A stretch of 13,829 bases of DNA from Baffinella frigidus (Eukaryota > Cryptophyceae > Cryptomonadales > Baffinellaceae). Shown piece by piece: positions 1-5,610 of this stretch. Position numbers and translations under genes: made by a program. Position 1 is the stretch's first letter, and every line of letters begins with the position of its first letter. The stretch covers positions 1,231,105 through 1,244,933 of the forward strand of contig MU646310.1 in assembly GCA_026770585.1 (NCBI GenBank), read 5' to 3'. The notes below the pieces were generated by a model. It searched no databases. It saw only the letters and a program-made list of their open reading frames with translations, and was not told where the DNA came from.

Positions 1-31
1 GGGAGGGAGGGAGAGAGAGAGAGAGAGAGAA
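1..31. repeat. GA microsatellite at left edge
   Basis: A GGGA/GA dinucleotide run opens the window. A longer GA run closes it (13722-13829), so both edges are low-complexity sequence. Such runs commonly stop assemblies, so the window may be a complete contig. That last point is inference. Confidence 0.95.
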
Positions 32-38
32 AAGGGAC

Positions 39-72
39 CGAGATGGGCCCTTTGCGCAAAGGGACCATCTCG
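39..72. repeat. Imperfect 34-bp palindrome
   Basis: CGAGATGG at 39-46 pairs with CCATCTCG at 65-72, and CCCTTTG at 48-54 pairs with CAAAGGG at 57-63. There is one mismatch in 16 pairs and a 2-base centre. It sits directly after the GA run. No function is assigned. Confidence 0.8.
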
Positions 73-99
73 CGTTGCTTGACAACCCGAGCTGGCGGT

Positions 100-131
100 T
101 TCAGAAAGGATGAGATTTCTTTCTTTCTGAA
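100..131. repeat. Small hairpin
   Basis: TTCAGAAAG at 100-108 pairs with CTTTCTGAA at 123-131 around a pyrimidine-rich loop. A second small hairpin, GGAAAAG/CTTTTCC, lies at 154-168. Neither has the context of a terminator, because no gene ends nearby. Confidence 0.6.
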
Positions 132-268
132 TTTAGCCGAGGCGGGCCCGTGAGGAAAAGCCTTTTCCGTATTTAAACTGTATGAACCGCGCAAGACCCG
201 ACCAAAACCGCTCATCAGTAAGACCTGGTCGGCAGGGGCCTTCGAGGTTTCGTTCTGCTTGAAGATCT

Positions 269-327
269 TGCGCACGTCAGTGAAGTCAGGCTCCTGCGGA
301 GGCGAACCCATCCAGATTAGTCAACCC
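269..327 (+). repeat. 59-bp direct repeat, copy 1
   Basis: Matches 674-732 over 59 bp with 53 identities and no gap. The six differences are all transitions. It ends in ATTAGTCAACCC and lies just outside the A and B elements, while copy 2 lies on their far side, so the pair brackets a block of about 350 bp. Confidence 0.9.
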
Positions 328-349
328 TCGCGTACGACCAAGTTAGCAG

Positions 350-487
350 CCACACGGTGGGCTACGAGGGCTTCGTTGGGGCTGGAAATCAGGGGGTAAC
401 GTGACCAAGTTGCACCAGGAAATCCTTAAAGTCAACTGCCTCAAGGCAAGTTGACTTTTGGTGAAAGGTTCGTAGTCCACCGTGTGG
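350..487 (+). mobile_element. Family A MITE-like element, copy 1 (138 bp)
   Basis: The ends are inverted repeats: CCACACGGTGGGCTACGA at 350-367 against the complement of 470-487, 17 of 18 matching. A second copy of identical length lies in the opposite orientation at 12856-12993. Shared internal blocks are GGTAACGTGACCAA, ACTGCC and AAGTTGACTTTTG. It has no coding capacity. No clear target-site duplication flanks either copy (AGCAG/TTCCG here), so the exact borders or the insertion mechanism remain open. The constant length and paired ends are seen directly; the transposon origin is inference. Confidence 0.75.
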
Positions 488-524
488 TTCCGATTGCTCA
501 ACTCAAGGGAAATCGTTGCACCAG
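484..524 (-). repeat. 40-bp dispersed repeat beside family A
   Basis: The complement of this stretch matches 4573-4613 at about 31 of 40 bases. In one frame both translate to a similar string, PGATI(S/T)xELxxRN. It overlaps the end of the A element by four bases and runs up to the B element. It may be a coding relic or simply another dispersed repeat. Confidence 0.5.
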
Positions 525-525
525 G

Positions 526-663
526 CCACCAACCCTCACAACTTGGGCAAATAAAAAAAGTCAAAAACACCAAATCCCCTTGGAGGCCGTCGGAATCCGA
601 CGGCCTCCAAGAGGATTTTTGGAGCCATTTTTCCCGATTTGCCCAGACTGTGAGGATTGGTGG
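526..663 (+). mobile_element. Family B MITE-like element, copy 1 (138 bp)
   Basis: The ends pair over 27 bp with four mismatches, all transitions: CCACCAACCCTCACA at the left, TGTGAGGATTGGTGG at the right. The centre (579-611) is a perfect 16+1+16 palindrome starting CTTGGAGGCCGTCGGA. The element carries GGAGCCATTT to the right of the centre, as does copy 2 at 9990-10128. The flanks are GG on both sides, compatible with a 2-bp target duplication; copy 2 has TG on both sides. No coding capacity. Confidence 0.8.
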
Positions 664-673
664 GGAGAGGCAT

Positions 674-732
674 TGCGCATGTCGGTGAAGTCAGGCTCCT
701 GCAGAGGCGGGCCCGTCCAGATTAGTCAACCC
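674..732 (+). repeat. 59-bp direct repeat, copy 2
   Basis: Partner of 269-327. It lies immediately downstream of the B element and upstream of the heptamer-rich region. All differences from copy 1 are transitions, two of them turning CG into TG or CA relative to copy 1. Confidence 0.9.
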
Positions 733-1043
733 CACTCGAGGCAGCTTCGTTTTACTTTGGTTTGGGGTTTTGTTTCGGGGTTCAGGGGTTCGGTATTTGG
801 CTCCAGGGCTAAGGAGCAGGGTTCAGGGCTCAAATTTCAGGGTCCAGGGTCCAGGGTCCAGATTTCAGGGTTCAGGGTTCAGTGTCCAGTGTCCAGTGTT
901 CAGTGTCCAGTGTTCAGTGTGCAGTGCCCAGTGTTCAGTGTTCAGTGTGGAGTGTTCAGGATTTCCTGTTTAGGAGTGAAGGTTCAGGGTTCAGGGTTGA
1001 AGTTCAGGGGTCAGGGTGCAAAATTGAGGGTTTGGTTGAGGTT

Positions 1044-1074
1044 GCAGAGCGGACCTGCTCAATCATCTGGTTGG
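1044..1074 (+). repeat. ATCATCTGG repeat, copy 1 (uninterrupted site for element F)
   Basis: Reads GCAGAGCGGACCTGCTC then AATCATCTGG. Element F at 1687-1836 sits inside a second version of the same sequence, splitting it after GACC. This copy (GACC at 1052-1055) therefore represents the unfilled target. Confidence 0.8.
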
Positions 1075-1223
1075 CTTAGGATTGAGGAGTGAGGGTTGAG
1101 GGTGTGGAGTGGATTGCGGGTTGAGGGTTGAGGGTGTAGAGCGGATTCAGGGTCGAGGGTGTAGAGCGGATTGAGGGTTGAGGGTGTAGCGCGGATTGGG
1201 GGTTGAGGGATGAGGGTTGGGGA

Positions 1224-1270
1224 TGCACCAGTTCAATCATCTGGTGGACGAGGGTCGGCGCGCGGAGCGT
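1224..1270 (+). repeat. ATCATCTGG repeat, copy 2
   Basis: TGCACCAGTTCAATCATCTG followed by GTGGACGAGGGTCGGCGCGC. Same family as 1044-1074, 1461-1540 and 1838-1912. It lies between blocks of GGGTTGA heptamers, so the two repeats alternate as a higher-order pattern. Confidence 0.8.
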
Positions 1271-1387
1271 GGGTTCAGAGTTCAGGATTTCAGGTTTAAG
1301 AGTGAGGGTTGAGGGTTGAGGGTCGAAGTTTCCAGGTTCCAGTTCCCAGGTTTTGGGTTTCCAAGTTTTGGGTTTGGGTGTTAAAAT

Positions 1388-1462
1388 TCAACTGTAAACC
1401 CTGAACATCTAACCCTAAAAAGCGTGAAGCCTAGACCCCAAACCCCAAACCCTAAAACCTAT
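1388..1462 (-). repeat. Telomere-type heptamers, C-rich orientation
   Basis: AACCCTGAAC, AACCCTAAAA and CCCCAAACCCCAAACCC run here, the complement of the G-rich heptamers immediately upstream. The change of orientation falls at about 1385. Confidence 0.7.
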
Positions 1463-1540
1463 GCACCTGTTTAATCATCTGGTGGACGAGGGTCGGCACG
1501 CGGGGCGTGCGGAGCACGGGCCTGTGCCGCGTCACGAACC
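1461..1540 (+). repeat. ATCATCTGG repeat, copy 3 (long form)
   Basis: TGCACCTGTTTAATCATCTG, then GGACGAGGGTCGGC, a CGGAGCACGG segment and GTGCCGCGTCACGAA. The long form is shared with 1838-1912, so the full repeat is about 75-80 bp. Confidence 0.8.
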
Positions 1541-1682
1541 ACGTCTGGTACTCTAGCATGCGAGTGCCACGCCTGTTGACTAATCCAAGCCGCGTTTTTT
1601 TCTCTCGGGACGTTGACTAAACCGGGCACTGGGAAAAGCTCTGATGAGTCAGCTGTCTCTGGACCCTCGAGGGTGCAGAGCG

Positions 1683-1840
1683 GACCTTATCTCAGAAAAC
1701 GAGTTCTAAAACTCGTTTTCTAAAGTCAATTCCCCTACGAATTCGTCAACTTATTCTTCACTCTCCGCATAACTTGACAAATTTGTAGGGGAATTGACTT
1801 AAGAAAACGAGTTTTAGAACTCGTTTTCTGAGATAAGACC
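1683..1840. mobile_element. Element F: 150-bp palindromic MITE with GACC target duplication
   Basis: The element proper is 1687-1836 and starts TTATCTCAGAAAACGAG. Its two halves pair over nearly 70 bp with about four mismatches. Each arm also holds its own sub-palindrome (GAAAACGAG/CTCGTTTTC). GACC at 1683-1686 and 1837-1840 is a 4-bp target-site duplication. Deleting the element and one GACC restores the sequence seen uninterrupted at 1044-1074. There is no open frame, so it would be a non-autonomous element moved by an enzyme encoded elsewhere. The superfamily is not assigned. Confidence 0.9.
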
Positions 1841-1912
1841 TGTTCGATCATCTGGTGGACGAGGGTCGGCGCGCGGAGCGTACGGAGAACCGGCCGGTGC
1901 CGCGTCACGAAG
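1838..1912 (+). repeat. ATCATCTGG repeat, copy 4 (interrupted by element F)
   Basis: ACCTGTTCGATCATCTGG, GGACGAGGGTCGGCGCGCGG, a GGCCGG segment and GTGCCGCGTCACGAA. Its left part (GCAGAGCGGACC) lies on the other side of element F at 1675-1686. Confidence 0.8.
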
Positions 1913-1925
1913 GAGCGTACCTGAC

Positions 1926-1997
1926 TCGGGTTCGAGGTTAGAGACTCTCGGTTTCGAGATTAGAGACCTGAGTCGGTTTGGGGATTCGAGACCTGAG
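1926..1997 (+). repeat. Short tandem array, three units of 22-25 bp
   Basis: Units at 1926-1947, 1948-1972 and 1973-1997 each begin TCGG(G/T)TT and contain (A/T)TTCGAG or TTAGAGAC; the last two end GAGACCTGAG. GGGTTCGAGG resembles a tRNA T-arm, but no cloverleaf can be built around it. Confidence 0.7.
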
Positions 1998-2085
1998 GGA
2001 TGCGGACGCATGTTTTCCCGCGGTATTTGCATCGTTAATTTAGACTGCCATCATAAATATCTCTCAACTGCTGTCATAATTATTA

Positions 2086-2253
2086 TGATGATCTACGTCT
2101 CGAAAAGTGTTTTTCAAAGACCTTAAGAGCCCTATGACCTGTCTCTAGTCCTGTTCCCTAGCTCAGAAGCGGGAACCGATCCACTCCGGACCACAGACAC
2201 CTCATAGGGCTCTTGGGGTCTTTGAAAACCACTTCTCGAAACATAGATCATCA
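2086..2253. mobile_element. 168-bp hairpin element
   Basis: The left arm TGATGATCTA...CAAAGACC...AGAGCCCTATGA pairs with the right arm CATAGGGCTCTT...GGTCTTTGAAAA...TAGATCATCA over about 50-60 bp with scattered mismatches. A small GTTCCC/GGGAAC stem forms the centre. I cannot define a convincing target duplication. Only one copy is in the window. It resembles F and L in size and design but shares no sequence with them. Confidence 0.75.
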
Positions 2254-2324
2254 CAGCCGGTTCGGCTGGGGAGCTCATGCGCAGGACCCCTGCGGGACCC
2301 ACCTCAGTAGAACCCTGTGTGTTG

Positions 2325-2490
2325 CCACGCCAGGCCCTTGGGTGGGGTATTCCGTGCTCGTTCTTGGAGCCGTTTGCTCGTTCTTGGAGCCGTTTTTGTG
2401 CCAAAATGACTTTTGAGAAAGTTTTCCCGTTAAAAATGACTTTTGAATACCCCCCCCTCCAGCCCTGCGTGGTGTGCCAAGCCGCTCGCT
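2325..2490. repeat. Imperfect inverted repeat with a 20-bp tandem duplication
   Basis: The segment near 2332-2352 (ACGCCAGGCCCTTGGGTGGG then GTATTC) matches the complement of 2447-2472 with several mismatches. Between them GCTCGTTCTTGGAGCCGTTT is tandemly duplicated (2356-2375, 2376-2395) and AAAATGACTTTTGA occurs twice near 2403 and 2432. Confidence 0.55.
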
Positions 2491-2519
2491 TCCAGTAACG
2501 TCCCATCTCTCTCTCTTGG

Positions 2520-2565
2520 TTCTGTTGGCGGGGTGCGGAGAAAAGGTTTGGAGGGGACTGGCCAC
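2520..2565 (+). repeat. Direct repeat head TTCTGTTGGCGGGG, copy 1
   Basis: TTCTGTTGGCGGGG at 2520-2533 recurs at 2689-2702, and GACTGGCCAC at 2556-2565 recurs at 2730-2739, so two blocks repeat at a spacing of about 170 bp. In the second unit element C begins at this CCAC. In this unit the sequence after CCAC is different. Confidence 0.6.
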
Positions 2566-2700
2566 GGAATCCAAACAGTTGACTTACGACACACATAGTT
2601 GACACGAATGGTCAAGCCACCTCTGGTCCTAGGATTGTTGAGGTCTTTGAGCACCGCTACTTCTTAGGACGTCGACTGCCTCCCATTGTTCTGTTGGCGG

Positions 2701-2731
2701 GGTTGAGCGGGAGGGCACCGATCGGAGAAGA
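2701..2731 (+). repeat. 31-bp perfect direct repeat, left copy
   Basis: Starts GGTTGAGCGGGAGGGCACCG and recurs exactly at 2872-2902. The two copies bracket element C; the right copy starts on the last two bases of the element. This is far longer than a normal target duplication. Confidence 0.9.
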
Positions 2732-2735
2732 CTGG

Positions 2736-2873
2736 CCACTTAGCAGCCACCGGGGGCTTCACGGATACCGTCATCTAAACGAGTTGTACTAGAATCTTAT
2801 CCATTGCCCTGGATTCCAACCGGAATTTCGACTTGATTTCAATGCGAAAAGGAACTCGGCCGCTGCTAAGTGG
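2736..2873. mobile_element. Family C element (138 bp, single copy)
   Basis: CCACTTAGCAGC at 2736-2747 is perfectly inverted in GCTGCTAAGTGG at 2862-2873, with weak pairing continuing inward. The interior is unique. It has the same length as families A and B and the same CCAC/GTGG ends. The call rests on a 12-bp terminal repeat, so it is weaker than A, B, D or E. Confidence 0.55.
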
Positions 2874-2902
2874 TTGAGCGGGAGGGCACCGATCGGAGAA
2901 GA
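2872..2902 (+). repeat. 31-bp perfect direct repeat, right copy
   Basis: Partner of 2701-2731, 171 bp downstream. Confidence 0.9.
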
Positions 2903-2945
2903 GAGGAAGAAGACGGGAACGTCTGCATCGCCTCGACCATCTCCC

Positions 2946-3305
2946 GAAGAAGGTTTGTGTCCGCCTGCAACACCTGAGAACACCCCGAGAGAGATTGATG
3001 ATTTATTGCCAACCAATCAGCGTCAGCGCCGCACATGCTACGCATTGAGCCACTACTGTAATCCGTGTCGGCCGCTCCTACGAGCATTTTCCGGATGGAT
3101 TCTAACTCCACCTTCTACAAAGGTTCGTGTAAGAAGGTTTGTGTCCGCCTGCAACACCTGAGAGAGCACCCCGTGCGTCGGTTAACTGAACCAGACAGTG
3201 TCCGCCTGCAAAACCTGAGAACACCCCGAAGGTTCGTGTAAGAAGGTGCGTGTTGGCCTGCAACACCTGAGTGTCCCCCGTGCGACGGTTGACTGAACCA
3301 GACAG
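2946..3305 (+). repeat. CGCCTGCAACACC tandem cluster
   Basis: GTGTCCGCCTGCAACACCTG recurs with small changes near 2958, 3141, 3198 and 3250, usually preceded by GTAAGAAGGT and followed by ACACCCCG. A second block, CGTCGGTTAACTGAACCAGA, is at 3175-3198 and 3282-3305. The frames crossing it repeat SGVAGGH-like strings in several phases, as expected of a repeat and not of a protein. A reverse copy of family H splits it at 2989-3113. Confidence 0.8.
2989..3113 (-). repeat. Family H dispersed repeat, longest copy
   Basis: Read on the minus strand it runs GGTGGAGTTAGAATCCATCC, GGAAAATGCTCGTA, GAGCGGCCGACACGG, an ATGCG block, GCATGTGCGGCGCTGACGCT, then TTGGCAATAAAT and CAATCTCTCTC. Other copies are at 7009-7110 and 12444-12535, with fragments at 7363-7403 and 7471-7535. 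There is no coding potential and no clear A/B-box pair, so a SINE cannot be claimed. Confidence 0.75.
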
Positions 3306-3346
3306 ATTTTGTACCGGGGAGGTGATTGATCCGGGCAGGATTAGTT

Positions 3347-3382
3347 CCAGAGAAGACTGTGAAGGAACGCGGTTCTGGAATG
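3347..3382. repeat. Small inverted repeat TTCCAGA/TCTGGAA
   Basis: A seven-base perfect stem around a 22-base loop. It is isolated and may be chance. Confidence 0.35.
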
Positions 3383-3439
3383 GAAGTATAGCACGTGGGC
3401 GCACCTACGGAACCAGTCACTTCAACACACGAGAGGACC

Positions 3440-3490
3440 GTGCTTGCAACTATTAGCAAGTATTCGGAAATATTCGGAAATGGGTAACTT
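3440..3490 (+). repeat. GTGCTTGCAA direct repeat, copy 1
   Basis: GTGCTTGCAACTAT, GCAAGTATTCGG, AAATGGGTAACTT. It corresponds to 3607-3650 with a few changes and a duplicated ATTCGGAAAT. Confidence 0.65.
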
Positions 3491-3586
3491 CCAGGTTTGA
3501 GGGAACGTGATTCTAGAAGCACCCGAAGGTGAAAGTACCATCCCGAAAAAGGTAATGCTCTCGACCCATGTTGGAGGAAGTTTCGG

Positions 3587-3660
3587 GGGGGGTGGGGGGG
3601 CTTCTTGTGCTTGCAAGTATCTGCAAGTCTTCGAAAATGGGGGAAGTTTCGGGGGGGGGG
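3587..3660 (+). repeat. GTGCTTGCAA direct repeat, copy 2, between G runs
   Basis: The repeat proper is 3607-3650. It lies between two GGAAGTTTC-G(n) tracts (about 3580-3600 and 3643-3660). The G runs may be of unreliable length in assembly. Confidence 0.65.
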
Positions 3661-3693
3661 CACCATCTTGGCGGCGATGTAGTCGGCAGAGCA

Positions 3694-3929
3694 GAGCTCC
3701 GCCACTGCCCCCGCCTGCCGATCCAGAAACCTTCAGAGAAATAATCACAACCATCAGGAATCCACCGCAAATCTAGAGTAACGGAGCTCCGCCACTACCC
3801 CCGCCTGCCGATCCAGAACGCTCAGGAACCCACCGCTACTATAGAGTAACGGAGATCGAGAAACCATCAGAAAGCTCAAGAATCCCCCGCTACTTTAGAG
3901 TAGCGGAGATCCGCTACTTTAGAGTTGCG
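3694..3929 (+). repeat. Tandem array with shrinking units (90, 68, 54, 24 bp)
   Basis: Units at 3694-3783, 3784-3851, 3852-3905 and 3906-3929 all start GAG(C/A)TC and end in a TTTAGAGTAGCG-like block. Unit 1 is longest; each later unit has lost internal sequence. The last units reduce to the stem-loop CCGCTACTTTAGAGTAGCGG. The array is followed by a tail shared with 6445 and 8771 (family G). Confidence 0.75.
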
Positions 3930-3956
3930 GATATGCCTGTCGTTTTGAGACGTTGC
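3930..3956 (+). repeat. Family G conserved tail, copy 1
   Basis: ATGCCTGTCGTTTTGAGACG follows the stem-loop array. The equivalent tails at 6445-6468 (TGTTCCTTTTTGCGTTGAGC) and 8771-8796 (TTTCCTTTTGCTGTGAGACG) also follow CCGTTACT stem-loops. Confidence 0.55.
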
Positions 3957-4088
3957 CCGTAATGAGTTGCAAAATCTCGGTACGCAGAGTGGACCCACCG
4001 ATCACAGTACGGGTCACGGGCGAGTGTTTAAAAGTCAATGTTTGGTCAGCGGCCCTGGTACAAACCAGGCATGTGTGTGTTTGTGTTG

Positions 4089-4165
4089 TGTATCACTCAA
4101 CTCCAGGTTCAAGGGCCTCATTTAGGACCTGTATCGAGAGTAATAAAGAAGAAGAAGAAGAAGAA
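4089..4165 (+). repeat. Family I repeat with AAG tail
   Basis: TGTATCACTCAACTCCAGGT, then GGGCCT, AGGACCTGTATCGAGAGTAA and an (AAG)n run at about 4146-4165. A close relative at 9373-9435 ends in AACAAAAAAGACAG, and shorter relatives are at 9594-9640 and 10358-10405. The purine tail is reminiscent of a retroposed short element. No tRNA-like promoter boxes are evident. Confidence 0.6.
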
Positions 4166-4243
4166 ACCGGACATGCCTTACAATATACTTTCACCCGTAG
4201 TATTCTCGGTCCGGCCACGGAGCCTGATAATGAGTGATACAAC

Positions 4244-4389
4244 CTCTGGGTAAGCAGTGTGGTCAGTATTTCAAAGTGACTGTTAGAAAGTCTGGGTAAG
4301 CAGTGTGGATGGTTAGTATTTCAAAGTGAATGTTAGAAAGTCTGGGAACGCAGTGCGGATGGCAAGCATTCAACAGTGAATGTTAGGCC
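4244..4389 (+). repeat. Three-unit 50-bp tandem array
   Basis: Units at 4244-4289 (46 bp), 4290-4339 and 4340-4389 (50 bp each) read GTCTGGGTAAGCAGTGTGGA, then TTAGTATTTCAAAGTGAATG and TTAGAAA. The first unit lacks GATG and the third is the most diverged. Confidence 0.85.
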
Positions 4390-4392
4390 TGG

Positions 4393-4428
4393 GGCGAACC
4401 TCGTCGCCGGCGCGGATGAGATGGTGCA
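4393..4428 (+). repeat. 36-bp direct repeat, copy 1
   Basis: GGCGAACCTCGTCGCCGGCG continuing to GATGGTGCA. It matches 4984-5019 at 33 of 36 bases. Copy 1 lies upstream of an E element and copy 2 downstream of the truncated E element. Confidence 0.85.
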
Positions 4429-4451
4429 TCTCGACATGTAGTTATGTAGTC

Positions 4452-4555
4452 TATCTCTTAAGTGGCCAGTAGGCTCATACGCCCTACCGTAGGGCCCTTG
4501 GACCCGCCTAGGGCTTCCACGGGCGATAATTCGCCCGTTGGTCACTTAAGGGATA
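4452..4555 (+). mobile_element. Family E MITE-like element, copy 1 (104 bp)
   Basis: The ends TATCTCTTAAGTGGCCA and TGGTCACTTAAGGGATA are inverted repeats. The internal hairpin GCCCTACCGTAGGGC is followed by CCTAGG-type blocks. Complete relatives are at 7921-8025 and 9065-9169 (both 105 bp, same orientation) and a left half is at 4901-4966. All complete copies start and end with TA, consistent with a TA target duplication of the kind made by Tc1/mariner-like enzymes. That assignment is inference. Confidence 0.85.
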
Positions 4556-4572
4556 CATCGATTCCACAGTCC

Positions 4573-4613
4573 TATCCTGGTGCAACAATTACCCCAGAGT
4601 TAATCGAACGGAA
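4573..4613 (+). repeat. 40-bp dispersed repeat, second copy
   Basis: CCTGGTGCAACAATTACCCC continuing to GAACGGAACC. It is the inverted counterpart of 484-524. Confidence 0.5.
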
Positions 4614-4633
4614 CCTACTAGCGTGCTCGCACG

Positions 4634-4666
4634 CAGAGAGAGAGAGAGAAATAAAGAGAGAGAGAC
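4634..4666. repeat. Interrupted GA microsatellite
   Basis: AGAGAGAGAGAGA, AATAA, then AGAGAGAGAG. Confidence 0.9.
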
Positions 4667-4900
4667 GCGGGGGCTGACTAACCTGGTCTCCGTCTTGGTC
4701 TGTTCCGAAAGGAAAGAGTGGCAACCCAGATCTTGCCTGTTGCCAAACACCCCGGAAGCTAGAATATGTCGACACGCAGACCGTGCTGATGTGATCCCAA
4801 AGGAAGCATGACTTTCCTGCAGAACCGGTTCCAGTGTCCGCCTATGTTGGAAACTCGAAGAACCTAAAGGACCTAAAGGATCGCATCCGCTGAGTGTCAA

Positions 4901-4966
4901 TACCTCTGAAGTGGCGAGTAGGCGCATACGCCCTACCGTAGGGTCCTAGGACCTGCCTAGGACCTG
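4901..4966 (+). mobile_element. Family E, copy 2, right end missing
   Basis: TACCTCTGAAGTGGCGAGTA followed by the ACGCCCTACCGTAGGG hairpin and CCTAGGACCTGCCTAGGACC match the left two thirds of E. The expected right terminal repeat near 5000 is absent; from 4984 there is the 36-bp direct repeat instead. It looks like a truncated or decayed copy. Confidence 0.75.
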
Positions 4967-4983
4967 TCGGGGGTCAATTGTTT

Positions 4984-5019
4984 GGCAAACCTCGTCTCCG
5001 GCGCGGATGAGGTGGTGCA
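4984..5019 (+). repeat. 36-bp direct repeat, copy 2
   Basis: Partner of 4393-4428, starting just after the truncated E element. Confidence 0.85.
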
Positions 5020-5345
5020 CGAGCGCATTCACCTGTACGTGGAAACGAGTGCATTAATACGCAACCCCTCTCGACAAATGCTCCTCCTCCTCCTCCTCCT
5101 GCATGCCGGTTTGCATTGGTTCGTTCCCGGAAACGTTTCCCGAAACGCGCCATTCACCTGTGGAAATGGAAACGAGTGCGTTAATACACCATGTTGGAAA
5201 CGAACACCATGTTGGAACCGAGTGCGTTAATGCACCATGTTGGTTTCCGTTGATTCGTTTGCGGGGGGATGGCTCCGTGGAAAATGAGTGCATTAATGCA
5301 CCTCTCGACAAACCCCCCTGCTCCGCCGCCACAACCCCTCTCGGC
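5020..5345 (+). repeat. ATTAAT-palindrome repeat cluster, plus orientation
   Basis: GAGTGC(A/G)TTAAT(A/G)C(A/G)C, a near-perfect palindrome around ATTAAT, occurs near 5047, 5175, 5219 and 5285. It is usually preceded by GGAAA(C/A) and followed by CCTCTCGACAAA or CACCATGTTGG. CTCCTCCTCC and CCGTTGATTCGTTT blocks lie between. The same motifs appear inverted at 5611-5830 beyond element D. Confidence 0.75.
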
Positions 5346-5394
5346 ACATCCTCCTCTTCCACCATCACAACCCCATCCCGACGGATCCTCCTCC

Positions 5395-5605
5395 CCACTT
5401 GAGGCTGGAAGTGGGACCATTTTAAACGTGGGGTTGTTACATTTAGTACCAGTCACGGGCAGGCGCGGTCACGTATCTCGGGTTATAACCCGAGATACGT
5501 GACCAAACGACCCTATTTGTGTGAAAATTACTACACAGCTGTCCACTTGTAAAGGACTTGTAAAGTTAAAACTTTTAAAATAGTTACACTTCTAGCCTCG
5601 GGTGG
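5395..5605 (+). mobile_element. Family D MITE-like element, copy 1 (211 bp)
   Basis: The ends pair over 32 bp with six mismatches: CCACTTGAGGCTGGAAGTGG at the left, ACACTTCTAGCCTCGGGTGG at the right. The centre at 5467-5504 is a perfect 38-bp palindrome starting GGTCACGTATCTCGGGTTA. Copy 2 (7118-7328) has exactly the same length and the same palindrome offset. Shared internal blocks are GTTAAATTTAGTACCAGTCA-like sequence and TGTGAAAATTACT. CCTCC on both sides could be a 5-bp target duplication, but the flank is CT-rich and copy 2 does not show one. Confidence 0.85.
5467..5504. repeat. Perfect 38-bp palindrome at the centre of D copy 1
   Basis: GGTCACGTATCTCGGGTTA is followed immediately by its complement. 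The matching palindrome in copy 2 (7190-7227) differs at six stem positions, five of them changed on both arms so that pairing is kept. Confidence 0.95.
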
Positions 5606-5610
5606 CCTCC

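Larger units (their letters stand above)
768..1385 (+). repeat. Degenerate telomere-type heptamers, G-rich orientation
   Basis: The stretch is built from variants of a 7-base unit: GGGTTCA, GGGTTGA, GGGTGTA, GGTCCAG and, at 880-955, a CAGTGTTCAGTGTC form. These can be read as decayed TTTAGGG, the telomere repeat of plants and several algal groups. Islands of other sequence (GTGTAGAGCGGATTG at 1113-1197) are interspersed. The long frames across it only translate the minisatellite (VQC/FSV repeats). An origin from telomere repeats is inference. Confidence 0.7.

Noticed and set aside
526-663. Integron attC site or bacterial REP-type hairpin
   Set aside because: The ends lack the conserved attC core sites, there is no integrase or cassette gene, and the neighbouring repeats point to a eukaryotic genome.
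451-1092. 213-codon plus-strand frame
   Set aside because: It crosses elements A and B and then translates the CAGTGTTCAGTGTC minisatellite (VQCPVFS repeats). Three overlapping frames of the same tract are equally open, so it is not evidence of a gene.
1926-1997. tRNA gene (GGGTTCGAGG resembles a T-arm)
   Set aside because: The words belong to a tandem array. No acceptor stem, D-arm or anticodon arm can be placed.
3347-3382. Regulatory inverted repeat
   Set aside because: A single seven-base stem in 14 kb is within chance expectation; listed only as a weak repeat.
3115-3705. 196-codon minus-strand frame
   Set aside because: It is made of the CGCCTGCAACACC tandem repeats, read in different phases as SGVAGGH or CCRRTQ strings, plus G-run sequence. 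No domain and a frame that ignores repeat boundaries.
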